Source of the DNA: Athripsodes cinereus
Taxonomy: Eukaryota > Arthropoda > Insecta > Trichoptera > Leptoceridae
DNA: 64,000 nucleotides
Assembly (NCBI GenBank): GCA_947579605.1
Contig: OX388316.1
Span: 14,945,290 to 15,009,289 of the forward strand
Reading direction: 5' to 3'
The position numbers and the translations under genes were made by a program. The notes beneath the pieces are model-generated. The model was not told where the DNA came from, did no database searches, and saw nothing but the letters and a program-made list of their open reading frames with translations. Shown piece by piece: positions 22,697-33,451 of the stretch; position 1 is the stretch's first letter, and every line of letters begins with the position of its first letter.

Positions 22697-22907
22697 GTAA
22701 CAAGGTAAAGGGTCATGAGCCAGTTTTGCGGTATTGAGATATTACCAACACAGAAATGTAGGTATATATTTTATGGCATCAAGGGTTACGTAGAATCATA
22801 GGCAACCCTTGATGCCATTGCTTTGTGAGCTATGACATATTCCTACACTTCTGTGGTGGTAATAACTCAATACCGGAAAACTGACTCACGCCCTTTTACC
22901 TTATTAC
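22697..22907. mobile_element. Foldback (MITE-like) element, ~70-bp arms
   Basis: Left arm GTAACAAGGTAAAGGGTCAT, CAGTTTTGCGGTATTGAG, ATATTACCAACACAGAAATG. The right arm on the minus strand: GTAATAAGGTAAAAGGGCGT, CAGTTTTCCGGTATTGAG, TTATTACCACCACAGAAGTG. An inner hairpin follows: GGCATCAAGGGTT against AACCCTTGATGCC. No coding frame. Target duplication not clear. Confidence 0.75.
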
Positions 22908-23069
22908 CACAGATTAATTTGACGGCAATTTTGAAAGGTTTATCGAATGATTAAATCAAGTCTTCCCATATGAGTGCATTGGATCCAATAAGCAATAAAA
23001 AATAAAATACATATTCATACATTTATCAATTCATGTGGACATTGGAACCAAAGTCAGTATTTTTTCGAA

Positions 23070-23243
23070 ATATTAGCCGTTCTAAAATGGAGCTGGGCAG
23101 GACATGTTGCCAGGTAATTTGAGATGGATGGAAAATGTTTTGGAGTGAGAAACTGATATCAGACGGAAGTATTAGAAGACTTTAAGCTAAATGATCGGAT
23201 GACGTAAATACATTGACTGAAAAGAAAGGGATGCAACAAGCCC
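23070..23243 (+). pseudogene. Decayed LINE C-terminus, 5' half (split by a MITE)
   Basis: Translates to AVLKWSWAGHVAR, then a stop, and an eroded middle (DGKCF, TEVLEDF). The WxWAGHVAR motif is that of RTE-like LINE C-termini. It ends in GATGCAACAAGCCC at 23243. The coding pattern resumes at 23482. Confidence 0.55.
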
Positions 23244-23481
23244 AGGGGGGCCTAAAATTGTAACATTGAGCAATTCCTCTACAGATGATTCATTTCCCGT
23301 ATTGCCAGCAGATCTGTAGCAATTCCTCTAATTTTCGTAAAATGGTCACGATTGTACGCGATTCACCCGCAATTCATTTCATCAAATGATTCATATTTGG
23401 TGAAATGTTGCCGTTAAATCGTTCTACAATTCCTAATATGATACTATTATGATTCATATAAAGTGGCCTTTTTAGCCCCCT
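23244..23481. mobile_element. Small inverted-repeat element inside a LINE remnant
   Basis: Starts AGGGGGGCCTAAAA and ends TTTTTAGCCCCCT (minus strand AGGGGGCTAAAAA), an imperfect terminal inverted repeat. It interrupts a LINE C-terminal remnant. Removing it joins CAAGCCC to AGAACAGAAAGG, a plausible empty site. About 238 bases with no coding frame. Superfamily uncertain; CAG and TAG flank the G-rich ends if those ends are taken to start one step further in. Confidence 0.5.
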
Positions 23482-23560
23482 AGAACAGAAAGGTAAGGCA
23501 TATGTCCATAGATGGACTCAAAATGAGTGAAGAAGAAAAAGGTGGACATTGGATATTGTT
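23482..23560 (+). pseudogene. Decayed LINE C-terminus, 3' half
   Basis: AAGGCATATGTCCATAGATG translates to KAYVHRWTQNE and a stop. It matches the 'EAYIQQWREEG stop' ending of the 25.3-kb copy. Confidence 0.5.
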
Positions 23561-24129
23561 TTTATATTATTTTTTATAACAATACATATTGTACCGTAAG
23601 TTGTTAAGCACCATGTTCTTGCAATGTTGTACATACATACTACAAAAGCGAAATTTCTTTGTAGTATTTATCATCAGTGAGTGAGTGGATATAAACTGAT
23701 AGTACATAGATACTTACATCTTCAGTTTGTTGTGCAACAATAAATATCGTATTGACCCGTTGTGGTTTTCGTTGTCTGTCATATTTTATGTGGGAAGAGC
23801 GGCAATGATTCAAAAGGCATAAGGAAAAGTCTTTGTGTTGTTATTGGTCTAGTAAATACTAAATATATTATGATGAGGCTATTAAATGTTGCAACTATCT
23901 GACCTTTTTTTATTATTTAGTGCTCTATTAAAACTACAGCAATCAGTCAATGAGGCAATAAAAAATTATTTTTGCTAGACACGGCGTAGACGGAAGATAC
24001 TATAACTAGAGATTACATTAGATATTTAATATTTTGAATGAAATTTCAGTTATTGAAATAAAATGTGATAATTTAACCAATCAGATATCTCAATTGGAGA
24101 ACCATGTTTACACAATGTAACAGTAACGA
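23561..24129. other. Unassigned AT-rich sequence
   Basis: No supported feature. Confidence 0.5.
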
Positions 24130-24305
24130 GTTCGTCGGTAGCCTGGAGGTAGAGTCTCGGCCTCGTGAACAAGGGGACCGTGGTTCGATCCCAGGTGCCG
24201 GCAAATTCCCCTTTCACGACACAAGCTTTTAGCTTACTGTGAAAGGTGTATAAGGTTGTATTTGGGTTTATAACAAAACCCAGATATATCTTTTAAAAAA
24301 AAAAA
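24130..24305 (+). mobile_element. tRNA-derived SINE, family A, best copy
   Basis: A-box region GTTCGTCGGTAGCCTGGAGG, B box GGTTCGATCCCAGGTGCCGG, body AAGCTTTTAGCTTACTGTGA and TTGTATTTGGGTTTATAAC, ending in CTTTT and an A run. It has all parts in the right order and agrees closely with the 10.2-kb copy. Both internal polymerase III promoter boxes are intact, so it could be transcribed, but a SINE needs a LINE to move it. Confidence 0.87.
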
Positions 24306-25317
24306 CATTGTGCAAAATGTAATCGGAAGAAGTGAGAAAGGCGTCCCAACGCCTACGAATTGGCTCTAGGCTGGCTTAAGAATTATCTGATTGGTTATGT
24401 CATCTGCACCCCAATCCGGTTAAACAATAAAAAAATAGTAAATATTCTAAACATTTGTGATAATTTAGTATTACAAGTAGGTACTTTATTAGAGTTATTC
24501 GAGTTCAAACTGAGCCTAACAACGAATAAATTTCTTGAAATTAATTAGAAGTTTTACAAAATAAAAACCGATAAAATACAAAATATACTAAGTACAGGTT
24601 GTATCTAATCAGGGCACAAGCTTTGAAAACCCTATTCCTCAGGTTTTTCTAAATTCCTGTTCAAGGTGAATTCATGAAATTATTTGGTACACGAAATTAC
24701 ATTGATAATTATTATGATTATGTTGATAAGATCAGTGTTGTAAAATAAAACGATAATATTAATATAATAAGAAGGGTATTAAAAATCAAAACAATGTTTT
24801 ATTCTTTTATTGTTCACATTATGAGCTGTAGTTATATCAAAATAAGGATAAACAGGCATTCCAAATTTACTCACGATTCGTTGCAAATTAAATAATCTCA
24901 TTATTTAATCAGTAAGATTTGCTCAATATAATGATGTTTTCACGCCTTTTAAATAAGTATATCTATCTATATTACAAAAATCAAGGAAATATTGATAAAG
25001 GCTTTAGGTGTACCCATGTATTATTTGGATGAAACGTAATTCTTTTAAGATTTTTTTAATATCAAAGTAGTTGTATGAAGGTGGGTTGTTACCAATGTCA
25101 GATATAGGTATTATTATTATTACACTGATGTACCGTCACGCCAAAACATGAAAAGATTCGAGAACCATGTATTCTTGAATTAAATTTTTCGCATCTACTT
25201 TACTTTTTTAGAGGACACTCGAAAACTCGCGGAAAGTAATGGAAGACATATTTTTTTACGAAAAACTTGCAGGGAGTACACCCATTTAATAAAAGTATAT
25301 AACTATGAAAAAACTCC
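24306..25317. other. Unassigned AT-rich sequence; GGACACTCGAAAAC motif at 25211
   Basis: At 25211-25250 GAGGACACTCGAAAACTCGC leads into AATGGAAGACAT. Similar 40-base stretches occur at 48930 and in part at 50944 and (minus) 55828, so this is an unnamed dispersed repeat. Nothing else seen. Confidence 0.45.
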
Positions 25318-25610
25318 GACAAAGACAAAAGTCGTCGACATTGTTGATAAAGTCTTCAAGCTGAAATGGCATTGGGACGTTCATGTAGCAAGGCGAGAGG
25401 ATGGCAGGTGGACTTCCAGAATTATTGAATGGAGGCCGTGGGAGGATAAAAGAAGTGTAGTAAGGCCCCAATAAAGATGGGTTGACGATATTGTCCAGAC
25501 CATGAGAAAACAGTTGTATCGTGTTGCTCGAGATTATAAAGTATGGAAAAGTTTTGAAGAGGCCTATATCCAGCAGTGGAGAGAAGAAGGCTAGCAGTAA
25601 GTAAGTAAAT
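25318..25610 (+). pseudogene. RTE-like LINE C-terminus with TAAG tail
   Basis: Frame: TKTKVVDIVDKVFKLKWHWD, VHVARREDGRWTSRIIEWRP, WEDKRSVVRPQ, in-frame TAA, RWVDDIVQTMRKQLYRVARD, YKVWKSFEEAYIQQWREEG, stop. Motifs in order: LKWxWxxHVAR, DGRWTSRIxEWRP, R(P)xxRWxDDI, ARDxxxWxxxEEAYxQQW. This is the end of an RTE-type insect LINE protein. It is followed by AGTAAGTAAGTAAATAT, a tetranucleotide tail. One internal stop makes it a pseudogene, but it is the best preserved of the TAAG-tail group. An antisense frame here is not a gene. Confidence 0.82.
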
Positions 25611-25627
25611 ATATAAAAAAACACAAA

Positions 25628-26050
25628 AAACCTGCCCAATAAATTATTTTAAAACGCTTTGCTGAGCAACAATATAGGTACATTTGAATATTCATTGAAA
25701 AAATATGGGATAATCTTGATGATATGACAACGTATTGATGGAATATGAAGATAACATTATTATTACGAAAATGTTATCAATAACAACATGCCTTGAGTAA
25801 TGTATGAAATACTATAAAAAAATAACACAAAGATGAACCCATTAGTGATAAGAATTTCCGGTCTTAATGGATTATACCTAATATCGAACAGGTAAAGTTA
25901 AAACTTAAAAAAAACGTTTAGTTATAGGTACTTAATGTTGGTCCTAAAAGGGTTGACTTTTTTATTATTTTCTGATCTCTTAACGAGATAATTTTGTATG
26001 TACCTATGCATTTTGTCAATATGTAATTATATAAAGGACATTCTAAAGGA

Positions 26051-26052
<2 letters not shown>
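25628..26052. other. Unassigned AT-rich sequence
   Basis: No supported feature. Confidence 0.5.
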
Positions 26053-26122
<70 letters not shown>

Positions 26123-26130
26123 GTGTGTGT
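26053..26130. repeat. (TG)n microsatellite, ~39 units
   Basis: An almost pure GT dinucleotide array of 78 bases with a single GC interruption near 26117. The Cys-Val frame that crosses it is an artefact. Confidence 0.97.
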
Positions 26131-26555
26131 ATTATTTTATGAATTGAGTATGCGATGTCAATTTAATACCATACACATCAAAACATATTATGAGAAATAT
26201 TCTTTCTATTTAAAACTTGTTCTAATCGGATATTTAATAAAAGATCTTCTTTTAAAGTGATTGAAAATTTCAAGTTTTGCAACACTTTTACATACAATCG
26301 AGTAAGTAAATAAGTATTATATAGGGTATTTCGATATTTTACACCCTATTTTAATCTATATATCTTTTTTGATTTTTTGAGCACCCAAAGGTCTATAATT
26401 ATTTTAAAACCAGAACAAAAGTCTTAATTTAAATAATTTAAATTAAAACATTTACGTCATACAGTCCCAGAGTCCCTCGCAAAAATTGGTCTTCCACTGT
26501 TTTCAACAAGTTTTTGAATTTTCTACAAATGGCAAAGGTATTCATAAAACATTAA
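26131..26555. other. Unassigned AT-rich sequence
   Basis: No supported feature. Confidence 0.5.
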
Positions 26556-26668
26556 CATTCATTCATTCATTCATCGCTCTCGGGAGCACAGGGCAGAAGC
26601 CAGCCTCCTCGATTCAGAGCGTCTCTGCGCCAATTGCGTCACCTCTTTCCACAACATTCCTTGCGCTA
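26556..26668 (-). pseudogene. LINE family D 3' fragment
   Basis: CATTCATTCATTCATTCATC stands where the tail would be, followed by CGCTCTCGGGAGCACAGGGC, AGAGCGTCTCTGCGCCAATT and GCGTCACCTC, the minus-strand form of the family D C-terminus at 47.9 kb. It breaks off after CATTCCTTGCGCT. Confidence 0.7.
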
Positions 26669-29600
26669 AACATTAACATACTATTTACATATTATAAGGT
26701 TTATACTTCTCTAAAATTAAATATGTTTTATAAAACATAATTATGTATGTTGAAATACAAAAATACAACCAATGGAATGGAAGGAATTCGAATTTTCAAT
26801 CAACTGAGTAGTAAATTTTCCGTCTGATTCATAATGATCTATAGCATCTATGTCACTTCCTTTGAGTCTTGTGATAATCTGCTTCCATCTGCACGATTTT
26901 TTTTCATCAATTTGATAACAAAGTGACCTAGATTAGTGATAGAAATATTAATGCTAAGAAAGCATTTCAAAACCGTAGTCTTGTATGTCCGTAGATCCAA
27001 TGACTTAGCGTAGTTGCTCTCAAGTATTTGCTGTGACATATCGGACTTGACACAATAATCATTGCAAAGGCTAGTTGGCATATTTTTGATTTGATATTTA
27101 TCAGCAGGAATAACAAAAAATAATAATAAATAGTTAGATAGATAGATAGAATGAAATCAATCATGCAATCATTTCATATTGGTCACCGAATTATAGAATG
27201 TAGAGTTCATATTATAAATCGTTGATTGTTAAATACTCAAACTAGACAATATTATTATTTTCATCATAAAATATTGATTAAGATCTATTAAATGTTGTGA
27301 ATAATTATTATCAATGTACCTTTATTGATTCAACAGTAGTGCAAGTTTAACAGTTCATATTTACAATGATTTCTACCTGTCATCCTATAGTTTTGATTCC
27401 TTTTATTATAACCTATAGCGATTAATCAATATCAAGTCTGTTTGATAATAATATTATTAAATAATAATTTCATCAGGAGTACATACTGTGTAGTAGGTTA
27501 GGTATATACTATTATGTAGGAAGTGGAATGTATAACGATATTTTAATATGTAATCATAAGATCTCTAGATTTTGTGGGTACTCTACCACTACGTGTATGC
27601 GGCAGTAAGTTAGTTAGTATGAATCAGCGATAATAATAACACGACTACTCATAACCTCTCTGACAATTCTATTTCAAATATGACGTGTGTGAGAGAGACA
27701 TAGTAAATATTCCTATATAGGTACCCACTAGACGTATTTTTAATTCAGGGCTGGTTTTTCTTGAAATTTAAAAGTAGTCCCTTCTCTCAGGTCAAAATTC
27801 GCTGATGGATTGATAAGCAACAGCGTCGAGTTTCTTTCGTTTCATTGCAAGTGTTTTTATTATGCTCATGAGTTGTAGAAAAATATAAGTTTTTAAAATT
27901 ATAGACCGTTAATTGTTCACAAATAAATAAATATAAAATGTCTTTTGTTGAAAACTACAAAGAAGATACAATCCAGTACAATCACTCAAGCTATGGAAAG
28001 AGCATATTAATCACGACGGCACAATGTCTTCCAATTTCCAACTAACCGGTTTTCCAGGTCTTCCAACTTATTTACTTTGTTAAGGCTCTCTTCACAATGC
28101 TCTTGTATATGAATCAAGCGTAATCTGGTGTACCTAATGGATGTATTCATGATTTTGACAAGAATAATCAAATAATTTCAATGAAATTTAGGCAATTTCG
28201 TTGTCAACCCACGACTATAATTTTTATTAGGTTTTTAGTGATCATCGAACACTAAATGCTAAACTGAACACGGCCCAGATTTTAATCGAGATTCCCCAGT
28301 ATGATTAATAATATGAAACATCGTCTCAAGTTTAATAATGGAACTATCGGCATTCTATTGTTAGTATATATTTATAATAATACTGTTATATTGTTTATTC
28401 TTCTTTATTATGATCTTATTTTATTACAATTTCATTGTTGTTACCATTCGGTCCACTTTGATTCATTCCTTTTTGACAGGTCTTAATATCATCAGATCAC
28501 CTGGCAATTCCTCAACTGAAATAATAATAACATAACACAAACAAAGAATCAAGATAAATTATCTAATAATGATGTTGTATCGAGATTATGCAACTTATTA
28601 TTTTATTGACGATGGCTTTGCTATTTTTTTCTATTCTTTGAAATTAAAAATCATATTATCTATTATTGTTTTTCAACGCCAACAGTAAATTTATTGAACT
28701 TGCAAATAAGCAGAAACAACATAGCGTATCTGGTAAGTATATCTGTACAAAATTATTAATGTACATTTTTTGGAGAAAATTTAAGTTTTTTCTCTCATAA
28801 TGATTTCCTGAGAAAAAATATCACATATTCGTAACACTCTTGATACACATGTGTTACATTTTGCCATGTATTAATATTTTTATAATTTACCACACAATAT
28901 AATATTTTGATCTGCAGGTTTAACAAAAATCTACAGGTAGATATGTTTAAAAAATATTCTATTCGAATCGAGTTCTTAAAAATACTATCAATTGTTAATT
29001 AAATTAAGATTTTTCTTTTGATTCTATATGTCAACCATTTGATTGATTTTCTAACAAATGAATGAGTACCTACTCGCACCTACATTAAAAAAAAACACAT
29101 ATGTACAATATTTTATCTGCAATTACTAAACCGCAACGAAGCTTTTGAAGTATTTATTCAAATAGAAAATAGTAAATAACTATTTATGTACCTACATGCA
29201 TTAATTTAAATGCGTTGCAGTTACTCCGTATATGCAGGTTTTAATTTACCTTCCCTATGTAAGGTATTTGTGTAGAATATCTGTAATCTATGTGCAAGTA
29301 ATATAAACATGCTTATCTAGTAGGTTTTATAAGTGTACATATACTCAACTAATGCCCAGTAATTGAAAGCTGGGCTGAAAGAATTTCAATCATTTGTAGT
29401 AGTATCCACCTCTAAGAGTTATCTAACGGATAATGTTTAAATCGGATACCAGATGAGGGATATATGACAAGGTATATAATAAAGAAGGGTTGATCAGATA
29501 TTCGATTTGGTATAAATTGTTTGACATAAATAAAGCGAATCAAATAATTTGAGTTGACTTTCCTCTTAATAGACCTGTCAACTCTCCACTATCTTACCAT

Positions 29601-29692
29601 ATATTTGATTTATCCGGATAATTTTACTTTCCAACGTTTACCGGATTTCTTTTTCAGTTTTAACTTCTAGTCCCTACCTCAGTACATTATAG
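26669..29692. other. Unassigned AT-rich sequence
   Basis: About 3 kb. A (GATA)4 run lies at about 27134-27149. A 35-codon frame from ATG at 27938 after an A-rich stretch could be imagined as a first exon, but nothing supports it. No named repeat seen. Confidence 0.4.
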
Positions 29693-30013
29693 CAGTGGTC
29701 TTTAACCACAGGTATGCGTAAAGAACGTGGAGGATAGTTCTTTTTTCGGAGTAAAGCCAACTTATGAAATTTCCTAAGCAAAACCGCAGAGATTATAAAA
29801 TATGTCCAATTTCTCTGTTATACCTTTTCGAAAAACTGGCGAAGGGCGGTGGACAAGGGAGAAGGATGAATCTTACAAAATTTTGAAATCTGAGATCTAA
29901 AAAAAGTCCCCACCTTCACTTTTTCATTGAAAACGATCAACATCTCCTTTTCAGCGGGACACGGTAAAATTATCATTGACCGGTCCGCGGAGATAAAAGA
30001 TTGGAGACCATTG
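29693..30013. mobile_element. hAT-like non-autonomous element
   Basis: Left end CAGTGGTCTTTAACC, right end (minus strand) CAATGGTCTCCAATC. Near the right end is ACCGGTCCGCGGAGATAAAA, a sequence context typical of the subterminal part of animal hAT elements. The 8 bases outside the ends (CATTATAG and GCTTATAT) agree at five positions, which fits a decayed 8-bp hAT target duplication. It has 321 bases and no transposase frame. Confidence 0.55.
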
Positions 30014-31029
30014 GCTTATATTATATACATATTATCTATTTATAGTTTTGAACACTTACCAAATTTTTTACTCACTGAAAATACACGTGAAATTACATTT
30101 TAGCTTAATTTTATATATATTCATAGACAGTGTAGACACCTAGTACCTTTGCAACGTACATAATATACTCTTGATAAAACGGATAGTGTGCGGTTGGGGA
30201 AAACGTAAAAATAAAATAATAAATTATGAAATAATCCCCTTTGCTGAAATTAAAACCTTGTAATTACTCGATGTCATTTATTTATTTGTGTGATAAAATT
30301 CGTGTTATTAATTTTGATAATTAATTTATTTTGGTTTTATATTTTTTTTATTCAAATTTATAGGTAGTTATTTATTTAAGAAGATACATTATCTTAATTG
30401 TGTTTTTTTTTTACTTTTGGAGTATTCTAAAATTGCCCAATTTTATTGAGTTTTTAAAGAAGTGAAGATGCGTAAATTGTGAATATTTTTTCTAACCATA
30501 TAATTTGTTTTCTTATAAAGACAGAAAAATCATAGTTTGAGACACTTGATCCTATATTTCTACCTTGTAAAGGAATGGATCGCCATATATATAGATGATA
30601 CCTATGGTTTTATAATTATCTCATTTACAGAAACCCTAAGTAATTAGATCGTTGAATTGGAGTGCTGCTGTGAAAGATATTAGATTCGATAGAAGAGACC
30701 TGAAAATTGTTCTCCACAGCATCTATTATCATTATTCTTCATTACACTTGACAATTTTATTTTAACCCCTCGTCTACGAGTTAATGACACAATTCCCTCC
30801 TTAACTTTCACCGTGTCAATCCACTTTAAGAACACGACAGAATAATGAATTTAGAAGATTCTTATTTAAATTGATTCAGACATTCCCACCAATCTGACTG
30901 TGAATTATGTAGGTACTTGCAAATATAAGAGAAAGCATTAAAATATATTCAGTTTAAATCTAATTAGATATTTAATCATAACAAAATATTAGGCATATAA
31001 AATTGTAAAGTTTTTACATCATTTACGAC
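30014..31029. other. Unassigned AT-rich sequence
   Basis: No supported feature. Confidence 0.5.
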
Positions 31030-31510
31030 TTTGTCCTTCAATCTTCCTCCCGGGAGCTTTGGACAGAAACTAGCCTCTTTTACTTGGAGAGAATTTGTTC
31101 AATCAAGTCGTCTCTTTCTTCAATAAAGGCAAAGTTCAGTGAGATAAGTTATTGTGTTTATATCAAGGTGAATAATTTATATTTTTTTTAATCAAACTGT
31201 TCATTATTATTTATTATAATTATCATTTCTAGTGCTATGATATGATTTTTGTAGTGATGAAAGAGGGACGTCATACCTTACCTTGCATTATCTTCAGAAA
31301 GCTTTTTGTATCCAGTATTAAACAAAAGCTTCTCTGATGGACGCACTCCCTTTCAATACTGGCCCGCTTCATTATCAATGTCATAGGACCATCTTGTCTG
31401 GAGCCTACCCACGTTGTCTTCTAGGCTTGAAGGCCTGAAGCCCAGCATTTTCTTCACGAAAGAATAGTGCTCTTATTGGCCAACTATCTTTGACCATCAC
31501 ATTCATTCTA
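31030..31510 (-). pseudogene. Decayed and rearranged LINE family D copy
   Basis: Three pieces match family D on the minus strand: 31030-31120 (CTCCCGGGAGCTTTGGACAG, the counterpart of CTCCGGAGCACAAGGCAG), 31254-31275 (TGAAAGAGGGACGTC) and 31432-31505 (GAATAGTGCTCTTATTGGCC). About 150 foreign bases lie between the second and third piece. No usable frame. Confidence 0.45.
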
Positions 31511-32560
31511 TCTGTTCATCAAAAGTCACTACCAACCTACTCTACAAGTTAATACTTAGTGTAAAAAAAGTCATGGTATGTTTAAATTTGTCGTTAAAAA
31601 GGGTTCGTCTTTCTAATATAACTTTTTTAAAGCCGGACAAGCTTGTTCTTTTCTGCATACCTTGTAAATCCCCCAACGTTGACTTTTACTCCAGCGCAGA
31701 CATCCCTATCGTGTAATAGTTGAAACAGCTCCTCAATTCTCTGCTCACTCTCTACTATTTCCCAACCAGGACATTAACTTTCTTCCTACGCCACATCTGC
31801 CTTTTATGTTGTCATTTTATAATCAAACGCAGTAAATTATCATAACGAATATATAGAATGAGTGTCCCAAATAAAAAACGAATTATCAATCTAAGCTAAA
31901 ATTCTTTGAAAAAATGCATGTTTCATCTAAGAAACACGAACTCGATTATTGTATAGAATATTCACTGCACTACTGAGATCGGCAATACAAATTCAATTAA
32001 CAAAATACAAATTTATTCTTAGGTGATATAAAATGTAATCATATTATTATTACGTGCAAATAGAAATAGCTTCTATGACAACTTTTAGTAGGTAGTAGGT
32101 ACTACATCTAGCCACCAAAAAGGGAATTCAAAAGTTACACGAATTAATAATACGTATGCAATAGTGAGCCCTCTGATGCTGAAATTACGAATTACTGTTT
32201 AGTGTAAATATATGAATACACACTAAGGTAATACTATTAAGTAAGTACCTACTACTTGTATACATTGTGAAAGTATTTGAAGGTATTACTAAATGCAGAA
32301 ATAGGAGGAGTGACTTCACTTCTATTTACCTAGTGGGTAGGTTGTAATATGTACCAAATTTCATGTAAGTGAATATCACACATACTCTCATGCACACAAC
32401 TTCAATTTAACTTTATATGTTAATGGTACATATAATATGTATCTATAACACTTTACACCCAGGATACAGAAAGTTTTATATATAGTTAGAGCAAGAAAAA
32501 ACTATTTAAATTACAAAAAAATAAAACACTTTATATTTAGTACTTCCACGGTGACTATTA
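31511..32560. other. Unassigned AT-rich sequence
   Basis: No supported feature. Confidence 0.5.
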
Positions 32561-32858
32561 ATGGCGAGACTGGTTTCATGAGCTTTTGCTCTCATCAACA
32601 GGTTACCTTTACGAATCTTTTTACGATTAATGATGTCATCCTGGGAGTACCTACTTACAATATAAAGTTTTTGTTTTTATTTTTAATAATTTAATATGAA
32701 TCGGAGACTACGGCTTTCATGAGTTTCTGCTCTCATCAACCGATAACCTTAACACTAGCCTGATGATGACAGCGGAAGCTTTTGAAAGCCGAGTCGCGAT
32801 TAATAAAGTCATTTTGAAAGTACTACATAACACTATAGACATATATTTTTATTTTTAT
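32561..32858. repeat. Two-unit tandem repeat broken by an LTR element
   Basis: Unit 1 (32561-32695) and unit 2 (from 32696) share TTTCATGAGCTTTTGCTCTC against TTTCATGAGTTTCTGCTCTC, then ATCAAC, a GATTAAT/AAGTCAT block, and end in TTTTTATTTTTAATAATTTAA. The second unit is cut after ATTTTTAT by the retrotransposon at 32859 and resumes at 36221 with ATTTTTAATAATTTAA. Unit 1 therefore shows what the target looked like before insertion. Confidence 0.65.
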
Positions 32859-33158
32859 TGTATACTGGATCAAGTATAACAATATTAGGTTCTTTTTGAA
32901 TAACGACACGTATTTTATATTTACACAATATATTCAATAAATAATTCCTATTATAATTTGTCGAACACAATTTGTCAAAACACGCAGCCTAACAGTGCAA
33001 GTCAAGGTTCTATCAATTAATGAGCGCCGCTCTCCACAGGCGGCCAACCTATATAGACTACATAGTATTGCTACTCACTCATCATAACTACTGTTTACTT
33101 GAAAACAAGGTTCAAGGTTCAGTTAACCTGTACTGTGTATCAAAGTCCAAACACTACA
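32859..33158 (-). repeat. 3' LTR of the gypsy element
   Basis: 300 bases, minus-strand ends TGTAGTGTTTGG and CCAGTATACA. It matches the other LTR at every position I compared. A TATA-like CTATATAG lies at 33049-33056 (same place in the 5' LTR, 36111-36118), a possible promoter core on the minus strand. Confidence 0.95.
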
Positions 33159-33168
33159 CTCTCCCCTC
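33159..33168 (-). promoter_or_regulatory. Polypurine tract
   Basis: On the minus strand GAGGGGAGAG stands directly before the 3' LTR start TGTAGTG. This is the position and composition of the plus-strand primer of retroelements. Confidence 0.85.
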
Positions 33169-33451
33169 ACAACCTTGAAAACCTTACTATTCTACATATT
33201 CCAATATTTATACAATTCTATGTGATTGACAGTGTTCTCTACTTATTTCAAGACTCTATACATATAAAACAAAACATTACAAATACACGCAGACATGTTC
33301 TTCCTTCCGTCCAGGGCCACCAGATGAAGTCTTCCACCAGCCTAAGTCCTGGGTCTCAGCTGTCCCCGCCAATGGCCTCCAATCTGACCTGAAAAATTCA
33401 GAACCGGTGAGAGCTTTGCCTTCAAACAGGGGGAGGGGACCTAAGCTCCTA

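Noticed and set aside
24130..24200. A tRNA gene
   Set aside because: Has A and B boxes, but the same unit with its non-tRNA body recurs in several places; it is a SINE.
26057..26260. Open frame starting with a Cys-Val repeat
   Set aside because: It is the translation of the (TG)n microsatellite.
27938..28045. Possible first exon with ATG after an A-rich leader
   Set aside because: 35 codons, no recognisable protein and no clear splice donor.
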